Of a stretch of DNA of 64,000 bases, positions 33,708-45,559 are shown piece by piece. The notes beneath the pieces were generated by a model. It was given only the letters and a program-made list of their open reading frames with translations. It was not told where the DNA came from and ran no database searches. The translations under genes were made by a program, and so were the position numbers. Source of the stretch: Lycium barbarum (Eukaryota; Streptophyta; Magnoliopsida; Solanales; Solanaceae); assembly GCF_019175385.1 (NCBI RefSeq), contig NC_083344.1, forward strand, positions 22,204,380-22,268,379. The letters run 5' to 3'. Within the stretch, counting starts at the first letter, position 1, and every line of letters starts with the position of its first letter.

Positions 33708-36389
33708 CACCCGCTTCCCCCTTCAGGGTGTACTTATACCGTTATCCGTTTATATTCTGCTCTATGTCCCTATTTCCAATCTCAATTTCACCCGATCCTT
33801 TTTCCAATTCACTTGGTATACTGTACCATACTCATGTATTTCTTTGTAATTTATAACTTTGATTATCCATGTACAAAACCTTAACAAAATCTCGAAGCAA
33901 CGAGAACCTTTCTATGTATAGTACAAAATCTCATCTGATAATCCGTAATCGAGTAATCCAACCAATGTAGCAACTCATCCAAGGCCACATTCCACTGACT
34001 CCAATCAATAATTATTTAGTACTTGCAGTCGTTCAAAATTCTCAATTAGGTAGCACTTATTTTCCGATGATAAGTGTCCAAAGCTTTCTTGTAACATTAT
34101 CTTTATCCCAACCTGTATCATATGTTTCCTCTAATAAATTTACAATACATCGTTTGTTCTTCAAGGTGAAGTCATACACACGACGAATCTCTTGCTACTC
34201 CTGTATCCTTCGGAAAACACTACTCCTACATAATCCCTTTCTTTTTTTCAAAGTGTATTCTGTTCATCCCTATTTGTTCTTATCATCCCAGTCATTTTCT
34301 GTCACTCATTCTGCTTCGTTGCTCATCTTTTTATAGTTTGGTCTTTCACAGTTCCGTCACTTATATTACTCGTGTCCTCAGCTATACATGTCATAACCTA
34401 TTACTGCACTGTTATCTCGCTCGCTTCCTTCTTATTTCTTTCTTTTAATTACCTCCTTCTTTTCTTGTGCTCGCTTTCATTTCCGCTATCGCATAATCTT
34501 TATTCTGAACTTTCCCTATAGAACTTTATAAATCTTTCTCATTGATTCTATACCCTGCCTTTCCATTTCACATTTGGCTTTATACTTTAGTCTGATAGAT
34601 CACGTCATATCTTTTAGTCACTTCCACACTGGGCTTTACTCATTCACACAACAATCCTCCAAACCACCACAAGAAGAGGAACTAGAATCCGACAAGCACC
34701 ACGGGCTTCTAATGCTTGATTCACATAGTTTACCTCCAGATTTGTTCTTGGGTCGTGAACAAACTATTTAGTTCATAAACTACTTGCTGTATGCTTTGTA
34801 CTCTTCAAATAAAAGTGAAACTTAATTGCTGGACGTTTTTGCTCTTCAACATGAGCTTTTTCTAAGGTAAAATGTGGCTGAAAAGTATTCTGGTCCATTC
34901 AAATGAATTTCAAACTTTGCTGCTCATATTTGCTTCTTCAAAATAAAATTTCCCAAATAAGAATGATGCCTCTTACGGATGACATGAAGGGTATCTCTTA
35001 AAGATTTAATCCAACATGATAAATTTACCATATCGATGTCGACCTCATAATTAATATTATTATCAATTAAACCGTTAACTTTATTTCTCGAAGTCAGACG
35101 TACTTGCAACTTAGTCAAATCTTATCATTACTGTTGACCTGACCTTTCAAGACTTTTTTTACGAACTTATATCTCATTCTATTTTTACTTCTAGGAAAAT
35201 TTTGGCAGAGTTTCCTCTGTATTTCTTACTATCCCAAAACCTGCACGTAGGAAATACCAACAATGCCTCACAGGGTCAACATATATATGTATATATTATA
35301 TCGTATCATAGCCGCACAGGGCTCCCCATATCAATAACAGTATGAAAATGATGAACTTACCTTGTATATCCAACTCGAACTGCACCTGTTACACTTTCCT
35401 GTTTACTTCCCTTTCAATCTTTAACTGCAGGTTTCAATCATACCTGCAACATTCATACCGTATCTGGCATATACCCTGCTTAACTATCTTTTTTGTTTAT
35501 TGATTCCTTCAGGTTCTTCTGTTCGCACTTTATAACTGAACTTATCAACAATATATATATATATTCAATCCATTTTCTTACTATACTTCAATAACTTACC
35601 TTGCTGATGGCCAGTTTTCCATTCTGTATATACAAATTCTCATAATGTAACCTTGATATCCACTTTCACCTGCATGTATAACTACCTTCCACCCTAGATT
35701 TCAAAATTCCCATGGTGATGGGAACACCTTTGTCGCTGTTACTTATAAATACTTGGTTGTTGGCCCCTTTGATTTTCGCTTGCCACTATTAGTTAATAAT
35801 CTATAGCAAATGTACATACACAGGAAATTTCAATAAGGCCACATATACCTGTAGTCGATCGGTCTCTAGTCTGATCTGGTGATCTATAAGGTAAAGTGTG
35901 CTCTTCGTCATCATCTGCCCACCATCTACTCGTCTTGCCTTCATCGTCTTCCTCATCTGAGTCTGGGGAATATAGATAACCGGGAAACTCTTGGTTTATC
36001 GACGGCCAGGATAGGGGGCTGGAGTAATCCGTAACACTTACCGGGGTAGTCGATCTAACGTGGTGCTCTGCCATAGGAGCAACTGGTACGGCCTCGGGGA
36101 CCGCCTCCGTGGATAGCAGAAACTCCAGTGGAATTATCACTGGGTCCTCCGAGGGGTCAGTGTCGATAGAATAACTGAGGCTCCTCCAGCTCGGTCCTGG
36201 AGCCTGTGGTCCTGAATCTACTCTAGGGGCCTTCTTAGCACCCCCACTATCTGAAGCTGATATCTTCGTCTCTCGCCAATCGGCACCTACCTACAGGAAA
36301 AGGGGTCAGAAAAAATCCTTCCTAGGTTCTGGCTCTATCGCACGATCTAAGACAGAAGGAAAGATAACATCCTAAATGTCCTGTAGCTT
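33708..36389 (-). other. R3 right internal region, part after R4
   Basis: Homologous to 8897-11848 of the left unit, with a deletion of a few hundred bp near 34182. The acidic ORF at the PBS end is listed separately; no other coding region seen. Confidence 0.8.
35793..36273 (-). pseudogene. Acidic gag-position ORF, R3 right copy
   Basis: Same unrecognised protein as at 11300-11732. Here the initial ATG appears as ACG (about 36273), but the frame is then open for about 160 codons, the longest of the three copies. Features: a basic start (SGGAKKAPR), a proline-rich middle (GPQAPGPSW), SVTDYSSPLSWPSINQE, then acidic runs (DSDEEDDEG, ADDDEEH) and a TRDRSTTGI end with an extra tail. It lies in the gag position, about 200 nt from the PBS. 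Confidence 0.6.
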
Positions 36390-36429
36390 CCTGTTTATAG
36401 ATGTGGTGCACAACACACCGATAAACAAG
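36390..36429 (-). promoter_or_regulatory. Dimerisation-type hairpin, R3 right unit (GTGCAC loop)
   Basis: Same structure and loop as at 11849-11888; palindrome at 36406-36411. It starts 40 nt after the PBS. Confidence 0.8.
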
Positions 36430-36469
36430 ACTCTACTAGACACGGTCTGTCGACACTCCGAGGATGAAC

Positions 36470-36482
36470 TGCTCTGATACCA
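36470..36482 (-). other. R3 right-unit primer-binding site
   Basis: Minus strand reads TGGTATCAGAGCA, 4 nt from LTR C. Confidence 0.93.
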
Positions 36483-36486
36483 CTTT

Positions 36487-36886
36487 TGTCACGACCTAGC
36501 CCCGTGGGCCATGGCTAGTGCCCGAACTGGACACTCGTATACGTACCTGTTAGATATAGCCAAACTGAATCTAAGAACAAAGTGTAAACTTCCAAAAGAA
36601 CTACAAAGGTTCATAACGCCATTATATATATATCTAGATAACCTGTCTCCTGAGGAGCCACAACTAATCAAAACATAATGTCATACGCAAGCCGACCAGG
36701 CTGCCACTACATGTCAATACGATACGCAAGCCGATGAGGCTGTCACTACAGACGAACAGATCCATAGCATATCGTATAGACACAGCTGGACAAAACTTAT
36801 ACACAACCCACACATATGTCTACAGACCTCTAAGAGTATCGATAGTGAAATACGATGGGACAGGGCCCCGCCGTATCACTGGATAA

Positions 36887-36952
<66 letters not shown>

Positions 36953-39084
36953 AAAGATATGTAACAAAAGTCTAGGCTCTGAAACAATGGAGCTCTCCAA
37001 GACAGCTGAGTGGATATCCTAAGCTGGAGGATTGCCAAATCGAGTATCTGTAGCTGCGGGCATGAAATGCAGCCCCCCGGAGAAAGGGGGTCAGTACGAG
37101 ATATGTACTGAGTATATAAAGCATGAAATACAATAAAGAGGATCATGACTGAAATAGAGATCACAAGAGACAAGTATGACATCCAAAATACCAATACATT
37201 TGCCTTATGAAATGTAAATCATGCATATCAATATCATATATCATACCCGGCCCATTATGGGACTCGGTGAATAAAGTCATCACACGCCATCCTTGGCGCC
37301 ATAATCACATCATCATATCATCATGTCATCACATCATCATACAATCATATATATATACCGTACTCGGCCTTCTAAAGAGGGACTCGGTGAACAATGCAGT
37401 GATACTGTGTACGAAAACATACCCGGCCCGGGACTCGGTGAAAGATGTATTAACAGTATGCACGAGCAGAGTAGTGAGCAACCATATGCAAACTAAATCA
37501 TCATTTGAGACTCAATAGAATAAGTAGAATAAACTAACACTTGAGTATCAAGACAACAGTTATGTCAAATGCCCCTCGAATGTCATTATGGATCATATCA
37601 AATAGAATTTCAGGAATCATAGACACGTATCAAAACATAATAAAATAGGTTCTGGAAATCAAAATCAGTAGCCAACCTAGTGTCTCTAAGCATAGGAACT
37701 TCTTTAGAGTTATACGCTCGTCGTCTGTTTGTTTCATAAAGATCATGCAAAAAAAAAGGGTTAGCTTCACATACCTTTAACGCTTATCCGTGATACGATG
37801 CGTATACGCTGCCCGAAGTGTCTCAACCTATATTAAGATGCAAGACTATGGTTAAGCTACGGAAAGGCATAAAACGTACTTCAACGTTAGTAGCTTATTT
37901 CTAAACAATTGGGCGGCACTTCCCCTATATTGTTCACTTCCCTTTCTTCCAAGCCAACTATAAAACGACCAAGTCAACATCAACAACCACACGTTCAAAT
38001 AATTTACCAAGACTAGCTAAGACATGATTCATGAATACTCCGAACAACCTACATATTACGACATTCAATGATCGTTAGCATAACGGCTACGACATATTCA
38101 AGTTGCTCCTAATAATCTACAGCCACCATACTTCATCGAAATGACTCTATAATAGTCCAACAATTACAACAACCCAACACATAATCTTAATTACTCTTAG
38201 TCCTCCATTTCAACGTAAACAACAACACGCCCCAAACAACCCTTAAAACAAATACAACTTCAACTTGAAATATCAAATTCTTCTGTTTTCATTATCTAAT
38301 CAATGAAAACAATAACAACACTAATTAAAATTAATTCACTATTTCTAGATTAAGGCAGCCCCTGTACGACCCAAACAAAGTCTCAACATCAACATACACA
38401 ATTCTTGCATCCAATTCCACATCAACCAATTCATACAAAGACCAAATCATCACTAAAACATGTAAGAGGGCATTAAACCTTACCTTAGGAACTTGATTTT
38501 TCTTGCAATACTTGAGGTTGATCAAGGGCTGCCATGGCCATGCGCTTGGCAGCCGTGGCTGGTCATATTCCCTTCTTCAATTCAAGATAAGATAACAATT
38601 TTAAGAGTGTAAAACAGCAGCTGGCCGTGAGCTCAAGTGGCTGTTGCCATGGCCGTGGCTCTCTCTCCCTCTCTCTAACTTAGAGCCTCTCTCTCCTACT
38701 TAACTTTGTGAAGATGAAATGAAGTATTGTTGATGAATTAGTCATCAAATTGGATTATATAGGCTGCCTAACATATTGACACATACCCCCTCCACTTGGC
38801 ATGTCCTAATTCATGCTATTTTCTAATTATTAAATCGGTTTGGGCCCATTCATGGTGTAATTAACTTAATTAATCATTAATCCCCACTTAATAATCTAAT
38901 CATGGTTAATGATTCCCTAATCTCAACTATTATTTCCATACTAATTGAAATTTACAAGCAAGTCGTGCCATATTAAAAATCGGGATTAAAAGTCCTTGTC
39001 TCATATCCCAAAAATAATCTCGTCCTTGAATTCATGTCGATTAGCTTACGAATAGTCCAACGTATAAAAATACGGGGTATAACA
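36487..39084 (-). repeat. R3 LTR C (5' LTR of the right unit)
   Basis: 2598 bp. It contains a (CA)n(TA)n microsatellite (about 36887-36946) and the splice-acceptor-like module at 37054-37119. It ends against the R3 TSD at 39085. Confidence 0.93.
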
Positions 39085-39146
39085 GACACCTTATGACATT
39101 CATGACCTTATTCTATGTTTTCACTTGATGTTATTCTTCATTGATA
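39085..39146 (+). repeat. R2 5' LTR, second part
   Basis: Short stretch between R3 and the LINE, matching about 50431-50493 of the 3' LTR. Its last 17 bases are the LINE target-site duplication. Confidence 0.9.
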
Positions 39147-40240
39147 TACGGAGACTGGTGGAACAATATAGGGAGAGGAAGAGGGACTTGCACATGGTAT
39201 TCATCGACCTAGAAAAGGCATACGACAAAGTGCGGAGAGAGGTGCTATGGAGATGCTTGGAGGCTAAAGGTGTACCTGTGGCGTACAGTAGGGTGATTAA
39301 GGACATGCATGATGGGGCCAAAACCAGGGTAAGAACTTTGGAAGGAGACTCAGAGTACTTCCCAGTGATGATGGGGCTGCATCAGGGATCAGCTCTTAGC
39401 CCATTTTTATTCTCCTTGGTGATCGATGGATTGACGCGGCAGATTCAAGGTGAGGTGCCATGGTGTATGTTATTTGCGGATGACATAGTCCTGATTGACG
39501 AGTCTCGCAGTGGGGTTAACGCTAAGTTGGAGGTTTGGAGAAAAACTCTGGAGTCCAAAGGGTTCAAGTTGAGTAGGACCAAGACAGAGTACTTGGAGTG
39601 CAAGTTCAGTGATATAGTACATGAGGCTGCCGTGGAAGTGAAGCTTGGCACCCAGGTCATACAGAAGAAAGATAGTTTCAAGTATCTTGGGTCTATTATA
39701 CAAGGAAGTGGGGAGATTGATGATGACGTCACACATCGTATTGGTGCGGGATGGATGAAATGGAGGCTTGCCTCCGGAGTGTTGTGTGATAAGAAGGTGC
39801 CACCGAAACTCAAAGGCAAGTTCTACAAAGTGGTGGTTAGACCAGCTATGTTGTATGGGGCGGAGTGTTGGCCAGTCAAGAAATCGCATGTTCAGAAGAT
39901 GAAAGTGGCGGAAATGAGAATGCTGCGGTGGATGTGTGGGCACACTAGGAGTTATAGGATTAGGAATGAAGTCATCGGAGACAAGGTTGGAATAGCCTCA
40001 GTTGAAGACAAGATGCGAGAAGCAAGACTGAGATGGTTTGGGCATGTGATGCGGAGAGATGAAAATGCCCCAGTGCGGAGGTGCGAGAGGTTGGCCAGCG
40101 ATGGTTTCAGAAGAGGTAGAGGTAGGCCGAAGAAGTATTGGGGGGAAGTGATTAGACAGGACATGGAGCATTCCCTGCTTACGGAGGACATGACCTTAGA
40201 TAGGAGGGTATGGAGGACTCATATTAGGGTAGAAGGATAG
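39125..40240 (+). CDS. RTE-type LINE reverse transcriptase, 5'-truncated, open
   Basis: 371 codons without a stop. The first seven or so codons come from the R2 LTR; LINE sequence begins at about codon 8. It encodes the later part of an RTE-clade reverse transcriptase: palm segment [11 protein letters not shown] (first catalytic Asp), the [10 protein letters not shown] motif, and [11 protein letters not shown] with the catalytic Asp pair intact, then thumb and the characteristic C-terminal [11 protein letters not shown] ... GRGRPKKYW segment. The endonuclease and start of the RT are missing through 5' truncation, as is usual for LINE insertions. The intact frame implies a recent insertion, not function. 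Confidence 0.93.
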   Translation: MMLFFIDIRRLVEQYRERKRDLHMVFIDLEKAYDKVRREVLWRCLEAKGVPVAYSRVIKDMHDGAKTRVRTLEGDSEYFPVMMGLHQGSALSPFLFSLVIDGLTRQIQGEVPWCMLFADDIVLIDESRSGVNAKLEVWRKTLESKGFKLSRTKTEYLECKFSDIVHEAAVEVKLGTQVIQKKDSFKYLGSIIQGSGEIDDDVTHRIGAGWMKWRLASGVLCDKKVPPKLKGKFYKVVVRPAMLYGAECWPVKKSHVQKMKVAEMRMLRWMCGHTRSYRIRNEVIGDKVGIASVEDKMREARLRWFGHVMRRDENAPVRRCERLASDGFRRGRGRPKKYWGEVIRQDMEHSLLTEDMTLDRRVWRTHIRVEG

Positions 40241-40609
40241 TAGGTAGTCGCGTTTATCCTCCCTTAAGAGTAATTATGTTGTTCTATAGTTTCTTGTATC
40301 TTGATTTCTGCGAGTATCTGTTGGTTTCGAATGACTTATTTACTCTCATTGTTTCATTTTCATAGTTATCTATAGCAGTTGATACTCCTTTTACCATGAC
40401 GTTCTTGTTTTGTTATTTCTTGTTATTTCTTGCTTTCATATTGTTTTCGATACGCTTGACAATATCTAACCTTTTGTCTTTTCCTCCTCTCTTGAGCCGA
40501 GGGTCTTTCGGAAACAGCCGCCCAACCTTTCAAGGTGGGGGTTAGGTCTGCGTACACTCTACCCTCCCCAGACCCCACTCAGTGGGATTATACTGGGCTT
40601 GTTGTTGTT
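39147..40609 (+). mobile_element. RTE LINE, 5'-truncated insertion
   Basis: Bounded by the 17-bp TSD GTTATTCTTCATTGATA (39130-39146 and 40610-40626). It ends in a short 3' UTR (CCAGACCCCACTCAGTGGGA) and a TTG-repeat tail at 40599-40609, which fits plant RTE elements. It lies in the R2 5' LTR; the uninterrupted target is in the 3' LTR near 50480. Confidence 0.95.
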
Positions 40610-40626
40610 GTTATTCTTCATTGATA

Positions 40627-41646
40627 TTCTCACCTTAAAATAATTATTCCTTCAAGGTGAGATAGAGCGATGATTATTCCATAATATAATCGGAGGTTAC
40701 CAACCTTACGTCACTCCGATAGAGTTATAGCTTTTTTTGGGCTCTCATGCATACTGCTTATATGATATATGAATATGATATATGTATATGGGGAATATGG
40801 GAAAAAGGGCGAGGCGCTATAAATGCATGGCCACCTATTCAGTTGGTATTATATGACATGGTATCATCCCGGACGCAGGATGCCCGAACGCAGGGTATAT
40901 GGTTAAATATATCGGGTCGACGTTCCTCGGCAATATGATATGTTCTATTTTATATATACATGAACAAGAAATGTTTTTCAAAGAAAGCTAAGCATGCATG
41001 GCATACGCTCTAAGGGGAACTCATATGTACAGGTTACTCTTTTATCTTACGATATGCTCTATATTTCCATTCGGTTATTATTCATGCTATGTATTCCTCG
41101 TATGTTATTATTCATGCCTTACATACTCGATACATTACTCATATTGACGTCCCTTTTTATGGACGCTGTGTTCATGCCCGCAGGATCAAATAGCCAGTCG
41201 GACGATTCGCAGCAGTAGGGCCTCCCCTCAGCGGCAGTCAGTACGCTCCATTGATCCGGAGCTACAACCCTTTTGGTATGCTATTCTGTTATGTACATAT
41301 ATGGGTACGGCAGGGCCTTGTCATGTCCTTTCTACAGTTTGTACTCCATAGAGGTCTGTGGACAGTGATATGTAGTCATGATGTTATGCAGCCTCGTCAG
41401 CGTTTATTTTGTTGTACAATATATATGTGGCGGCCAAATCAGCTCGCACTGTTACTCTCAGTGTTTATGTTTATGTGTATGTGTTGGCCGTGAGTTCCCG
41501 GTGCAGTGTATCTTATGTTGATTGTTCAGGAGATAGTATAACTCAGTTGCAGATTGTGTATGGGCCCTTGGATAGTCAGTGAGCAGTAAATGCAAGCATA
41601 GGAGTGCTTGGCCAGTAGTGGTCGGGCACTTGTTACGGCCCATCAG
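40627..41646 (+). repeat. R2 5' LTR, third part, 3' end deleted
   Basis: Matches 50494-51550 of the 3' LTR but stops at CCCATCAG. The final 14 nt of the LTR and the PBS are missing, and the sequence jumps into the leader (TCCTAGGG). The splice-acceptor-like module is at 41120-41183. It has two 30-bp units (near 41076 and 41106), whereas the 3' LTR has three. Confidence 0.9.
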
Positions 41647-41682
41647 TCCTAGGGATTGTCTACAGACCGTGTCCGGTAGAGG

Positions 41683-41722
41683 CCTGTTTATGGGTGTGAA
41701 GCCGGCCACACTTATAAACAGG
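41683..41722 (+). promoter_or_regulatory. R2 dimerisation-type hairpin (GCCGGC loop)
   Basis: Outer stem CCTGTTTAT with ATAAACAGG (perfect), inner stem GTGTG (41694-41698) with CACAC (41707-41711), loop AA plus GCCGGC (41701-41706). It is the most perfect example in the window, retained although the adjacent PBS is deleted. Confidence 0.85.
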
Positions 41723-41840
41723 AAGCTGCAAGGTATTTAGGAATCATTGACCTTCCTTCTGTCTTAGATTTTGCGATAGAGCCTAGAGTCTAGGAAAGAC
41801 CACTTCTGATCCTTTTTCCTGCAGGTAAGTGTAGACTGAG

Positions 41841-42274
41841 ATGAAGAGATCAGCTTCAGACAGTGGAGGTGCTAAGAAGGCCCCGAGAGTATTCCATGGA
41901 GACTGATCCCTCGGAGGACTGAGCGACGATTCCTCCAGAGTTCTTGACTCCCAGTGAGGAGGACCCCCCAGAGGACAGTTATGACACAGATCCGTCTGGG
42001 ACACCGGAGGAGGAGATTCCCGAGGCCATACCAGCTGCTCCTACGGCAGAGCACTACGTCAGACCAGCCTCCTCGGTGAGTGTTACGGATTACTCTATCC
42101 CTCTATCCTGGCCGTCGGTAAACCAGGAGTTGCCCGTTTATTTATATCCCTCGGACTCGAATGAGAGAGATGATGAAGGCTAGACGAGTGGATAGTGGGT
42201 AGACGATGACGAGGAGTACACTTCACCTTATAGTCCACCAGATCAAACTAGAGACCGATCGGCTACAGGTATAT
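41841..42274 (+). pseudogene. Acidic gag-position ORF, R2 copy
   Basis: The ATG at 41841 opens MKRSASDSGGAKKAPRV as in R3, then a deletion shifts the frame (stop at 41904). The correct frame continues with stops near 41920 and 42181. Conserved parts include SVTDYSIPLSWPSVNQELP and DDDEEY. An extra acidic block here (SEEDPPEDSYDTDPSGTPEE) is absent from R3. The function is unknown to me; the copy is broken. Confidence 0.6.
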
Positions 42275-43189
42275 GAGTCCTTATTGGAATTTTTTATGTA
42301 TGTGCATTTGCTGTGGATTATTATTTAATAGTGGTGACCGGAAACCCAAAGAGGCCGATAACCGAGTATTTATAAGTAACGGCGACCAAGTTGTGTTCGC
42401 TACCATTGGGAATCTGCAAATCTAGAACGGAGAGTAGTCATACATACAGATGAAAGGTGAATATTGAGAATTAAAAAAGCCAAAATAGTAATTGTGTAGT
42501 CGGAAGAGTGAGAGACCCTTTCCAATTCGGATGGTGTCACGACCCGATTAGGGGCCGTGACGAGTACCCGATACTTGTACCGAGCACCCCTTATCTATCA
42601 TTTTGCCTTTACCTCTTAGCAAGCCGTATGAACAGTGCCATATATTTATTTTTGAACATTAACATTAGCAGCGTCATTATAAACATAAACTAGTAAACTT
42701 CGTTATCACTTTATACAACAACATTAAAATGCAACACACCATATATCTAATTGTACTTGACTGACTGGGCATATCTGTTTACGAGCCTCTAGACATAGTA
42801 CACTTATACATAGAAAGAGCCGAGTACTGCCGTGCCCGAATATACATACACAAAATAGTACCGCGGAAGTGAGGATCCGGATCAACTGGAGCGCTGTCAA
42901 GGGCGGCTGGTAGAGCTTCTAAGGATCAAATCCACTTGTCTGCTGACCTGCGCAGCATGAAACGCAGCGTCCACAAGAAGGGACGTCAGTACGAATAGTG
43001 TACCGAGTATGTAAGGCATGTAAGATAATACAAGCAGTAACATAGAGTATGATTAATAATATCATGGAGTCATAGGACATATAATGAGACAAGAAAGTAA
43101 CCTGTACATAGGAGGCCCCTTTTTGGGCGGCTATCATGCATGGTTTGTCTTTTCCTTAAAAAAAAATGATTCTCTTCCATGAACGTAGA

Positions 43190-43625
43190 AAATAGAACTT
43201 ATATTATGTCATATCTTACCGTATCATTTTCTATCGTGCCCTACCATATCTTATCGTGGTATATTAGGTCGTGTCCTATCGTGTCTTATTATAGCGTATT
43301 GTATCATGTAATATCATATCTTATTACAGCATGTCGTATCGTGTTATATCATGTCCATGTCATAGCATAGCGTGTCATAGTGTATCACGCCATAGCATAG
43401 ATTGTCGTATCATAGCATAGCTTATCATATCATAGCATAGCTTGTCATATCATAGCATAGCTTGTCATATCATAGGATGGCTTATCATATCATAGCATAT
43501 CATGTCGTAGCATAGCTTGCCATAGCATATCTTATCATAGCATAGCGTATCATATCGTAGCATAGCATGTCATAGCATATCGTATCATAGCATGTCTGGT
43601 CATGACATGGTAGGTCATATCATAG
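43190..43625 (-). repeat. CATAGCATAG-type minisatellite
   Basis: About 430 bp of degenerate tandem units such as ATCATAGCATAGCTTGTCAT (roughly 20 bp), blending on the left into a TATCGTGTC-type repeat. It lies within S1. Confidence 0.85.
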
Positions 43626-43797
43626 CGCCGAGCAATGTCGGCTCACCCACATAGCGCCGATATACACCGGCTCACCCATATATCCCGCGTCCGGGCACCC
43701 CGCGTTCGGGATGATAAGCCAGCTGATCAGGTAGCAATGAAACATGTTTCCCTTCCCATTCCCCCATGTATCCCTTCCCCCCAACCCAGGTTCATAT

Positions 43798-43955
43798 ACA
43801 TAGCTTGCTTACATATACATGTCTTATATACATTTACTTATCTTATATACATATATATCTTTTATATACTTATACATATCTTATATACATATACATGTTT
43901 TATATATATATATATACATGTCTTATATACATAGACATGTTTTCTATATGTATAT
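43798..43955. repeat. ATATACAT / CTTATATACAT microsatellite
   Basis: Imperfect repeats of about 20 bp (ATATACATGTCTTATATACAT style). It yields spurious Tyr- and Ile-rich frames. Confidence 0.85.
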
Positions 43956-45559
43956 TTCCTATAAGCACACAAGGGAGCCCAAGGAAAAATCATATAGCCA
44001 TCGGAGCGGCGTAAGGCCGGTGACCTTCGATTACATTATGGAATACTCGTGATCGCTCTTGTCTCACCTCGAAGGGACGAATATTTTGAGGTGAGATGGT
44101 CAATGGAGAATAGTATTAAAGTAAACGTAGAATGAAATTGTGGGCATCATAGATGACAGTTCATAGACTTTGAAATCTTTAGAAAATAAAGGCATAGCTA
44201 GGGAATATAAATAAGATTCAAAAATTAATTTATCATTTTCATATTTACATAAGATACTTAGCTTAGTTATCTTGGTCATAGAGTTGTTCCGGTAGTGCGT
44301 ATCATAGGCATATCCTCTTATGTAATGTCATTGTTATCATTCTCGTCATGGAAGGGTCCTCGTTGGAGGAGTCATAGTACTTATCATTTGGTAACGAACT
44401 CGGGATCAAAAGTTCCCTTTGGATTCACTTCTAATAAGTCAAGCAACACTGTAAGGAAAAATCCGAGAGTAGCGGGCCCACCTCGGGCCGGATGGGGTGT
44501 CGTATGTTATTTACATATATTACGTGTCATGTCATTACTTGTGAGGGTTCTAGGGCAATCGGGTCCCACTCGTGCAAGTTCTAAGGGTTTAAGAGGTCTT
44601 TCCATCATTTGCACACTTTCTAGTTCAATTCTATTGAACAAAAAGTGGAAAACTTTAGGTGCGGATTCCGGGGGCTAGGGTTGTCCCCGAGGCTCGTACC
44701 CGACTTATTACATCTATGACATGCCATAGAAAGAAGAGTGAAGCCTTACATACCTCTTTCCGCTCCTTTTGCTATTCCAAATTCACGTCGCAATCTCGTC
44801 AAAATCTGCAAATTGGTCATGTTTACCAAAACTCTTATTAGGGTACTTAGAGTTAGAATCTTAAGGAAACATTTGGCTACCGAAATTTCGGCAACACTTC
44901 CCCTATAAATACTCCATCCCACCAAGTTCAACTTGGCTAATTTCAATCAACAACAATCCCGGGAATTCAAACCCGGCCAAAATATCAACCACAATTCCAA
45001 CAACAACAATACTAACAACTTCCATATTCAATCAACTTACTACTTCTTCCAAAAACTTTCTAACTTTAATGAAAACAATAACAACCTCATAATCTATATT
45101 CCAACAACATCATACTAACCACATTACCTTCCATGCATGCAAGAACATTACATTCAATTTACACAACTTCTAAAACAAACCTCCACCTACTTCAACTTCA
45201 CTAAGGTTCCTAGACATTCATTAGCAACATAGAGTTCACAACATAACAACAAACAAAATACTAAATAAAATGGACTCTTTCTCTTCCATTTTTTCACCAT
45301 AACCACACGGCCAACACCAACATACACACTACAACTTCTCAAAATTCATTCAACTTCCATTTTCCACATATCATTCACAACAATAACAACCAAACACTAA
45401 TTAAAATAATTGAAGCATGACTCCTACACAAATATACATACACACGGCCATGTACTATATTTCTCTCCTTCATGAATTTCATCCATTTTAGCATACTACA
45501 ACACATATAAAGACTTCAACTTAATTTAGATTATGTGGTGAAGGTCATGCAGTGGGGTT

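Larger units (their letters stand above)
4511..39084 (-). mobile_element. R3: minus-strand LTR element with three LTRs
   Basis: On the minus strand the element starts TGTTATACCCC (39084) and ends GGGTCGTGACA (4511). TSD copies are GACGC (4506-4510) and GACAC (39085-39089); the uninterrupted R2 LTR reads GACGC followed by CTTATGAG near 50430. Three LTR copies (4511-7092, 11946-14512, 36487-39084) bracket two homologous internal regions, each with its own PBS and PPT. The right internal region contains R4. Without R4 the length is about 17.2 kb. The likely origin is unequal recombination between two copies. Confidence 0.93.
42535..45528 (-). mobile_element. S1: truncated minus-strand LTR inside R2
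   Basis: In sense it ends GGGTCGTGACA at 42535, with the splice-acceptor-like module at 42948-43013 and the GGACGCGGGG repeat near 43683-43712. Sequence upstream in sense (about 44880-45450) resembles the R3 LTR. No TGTTA start and no second TSD copy are found; homology to the R2/R5 interior resumes near 45528, so the 5' end was deleted. The right boundary is approximate. Confidence 0.7.

Noticed and set aside
43635..44052. Three overlapping Tyr- and Ile-rich frames
   Set aside because: Microsatellite translation.
42535..45528. Full solo LTR
   Set aside because: No TG start and no second TSD at the right side; the homology ends suggest truncation, so I call it a fragment.
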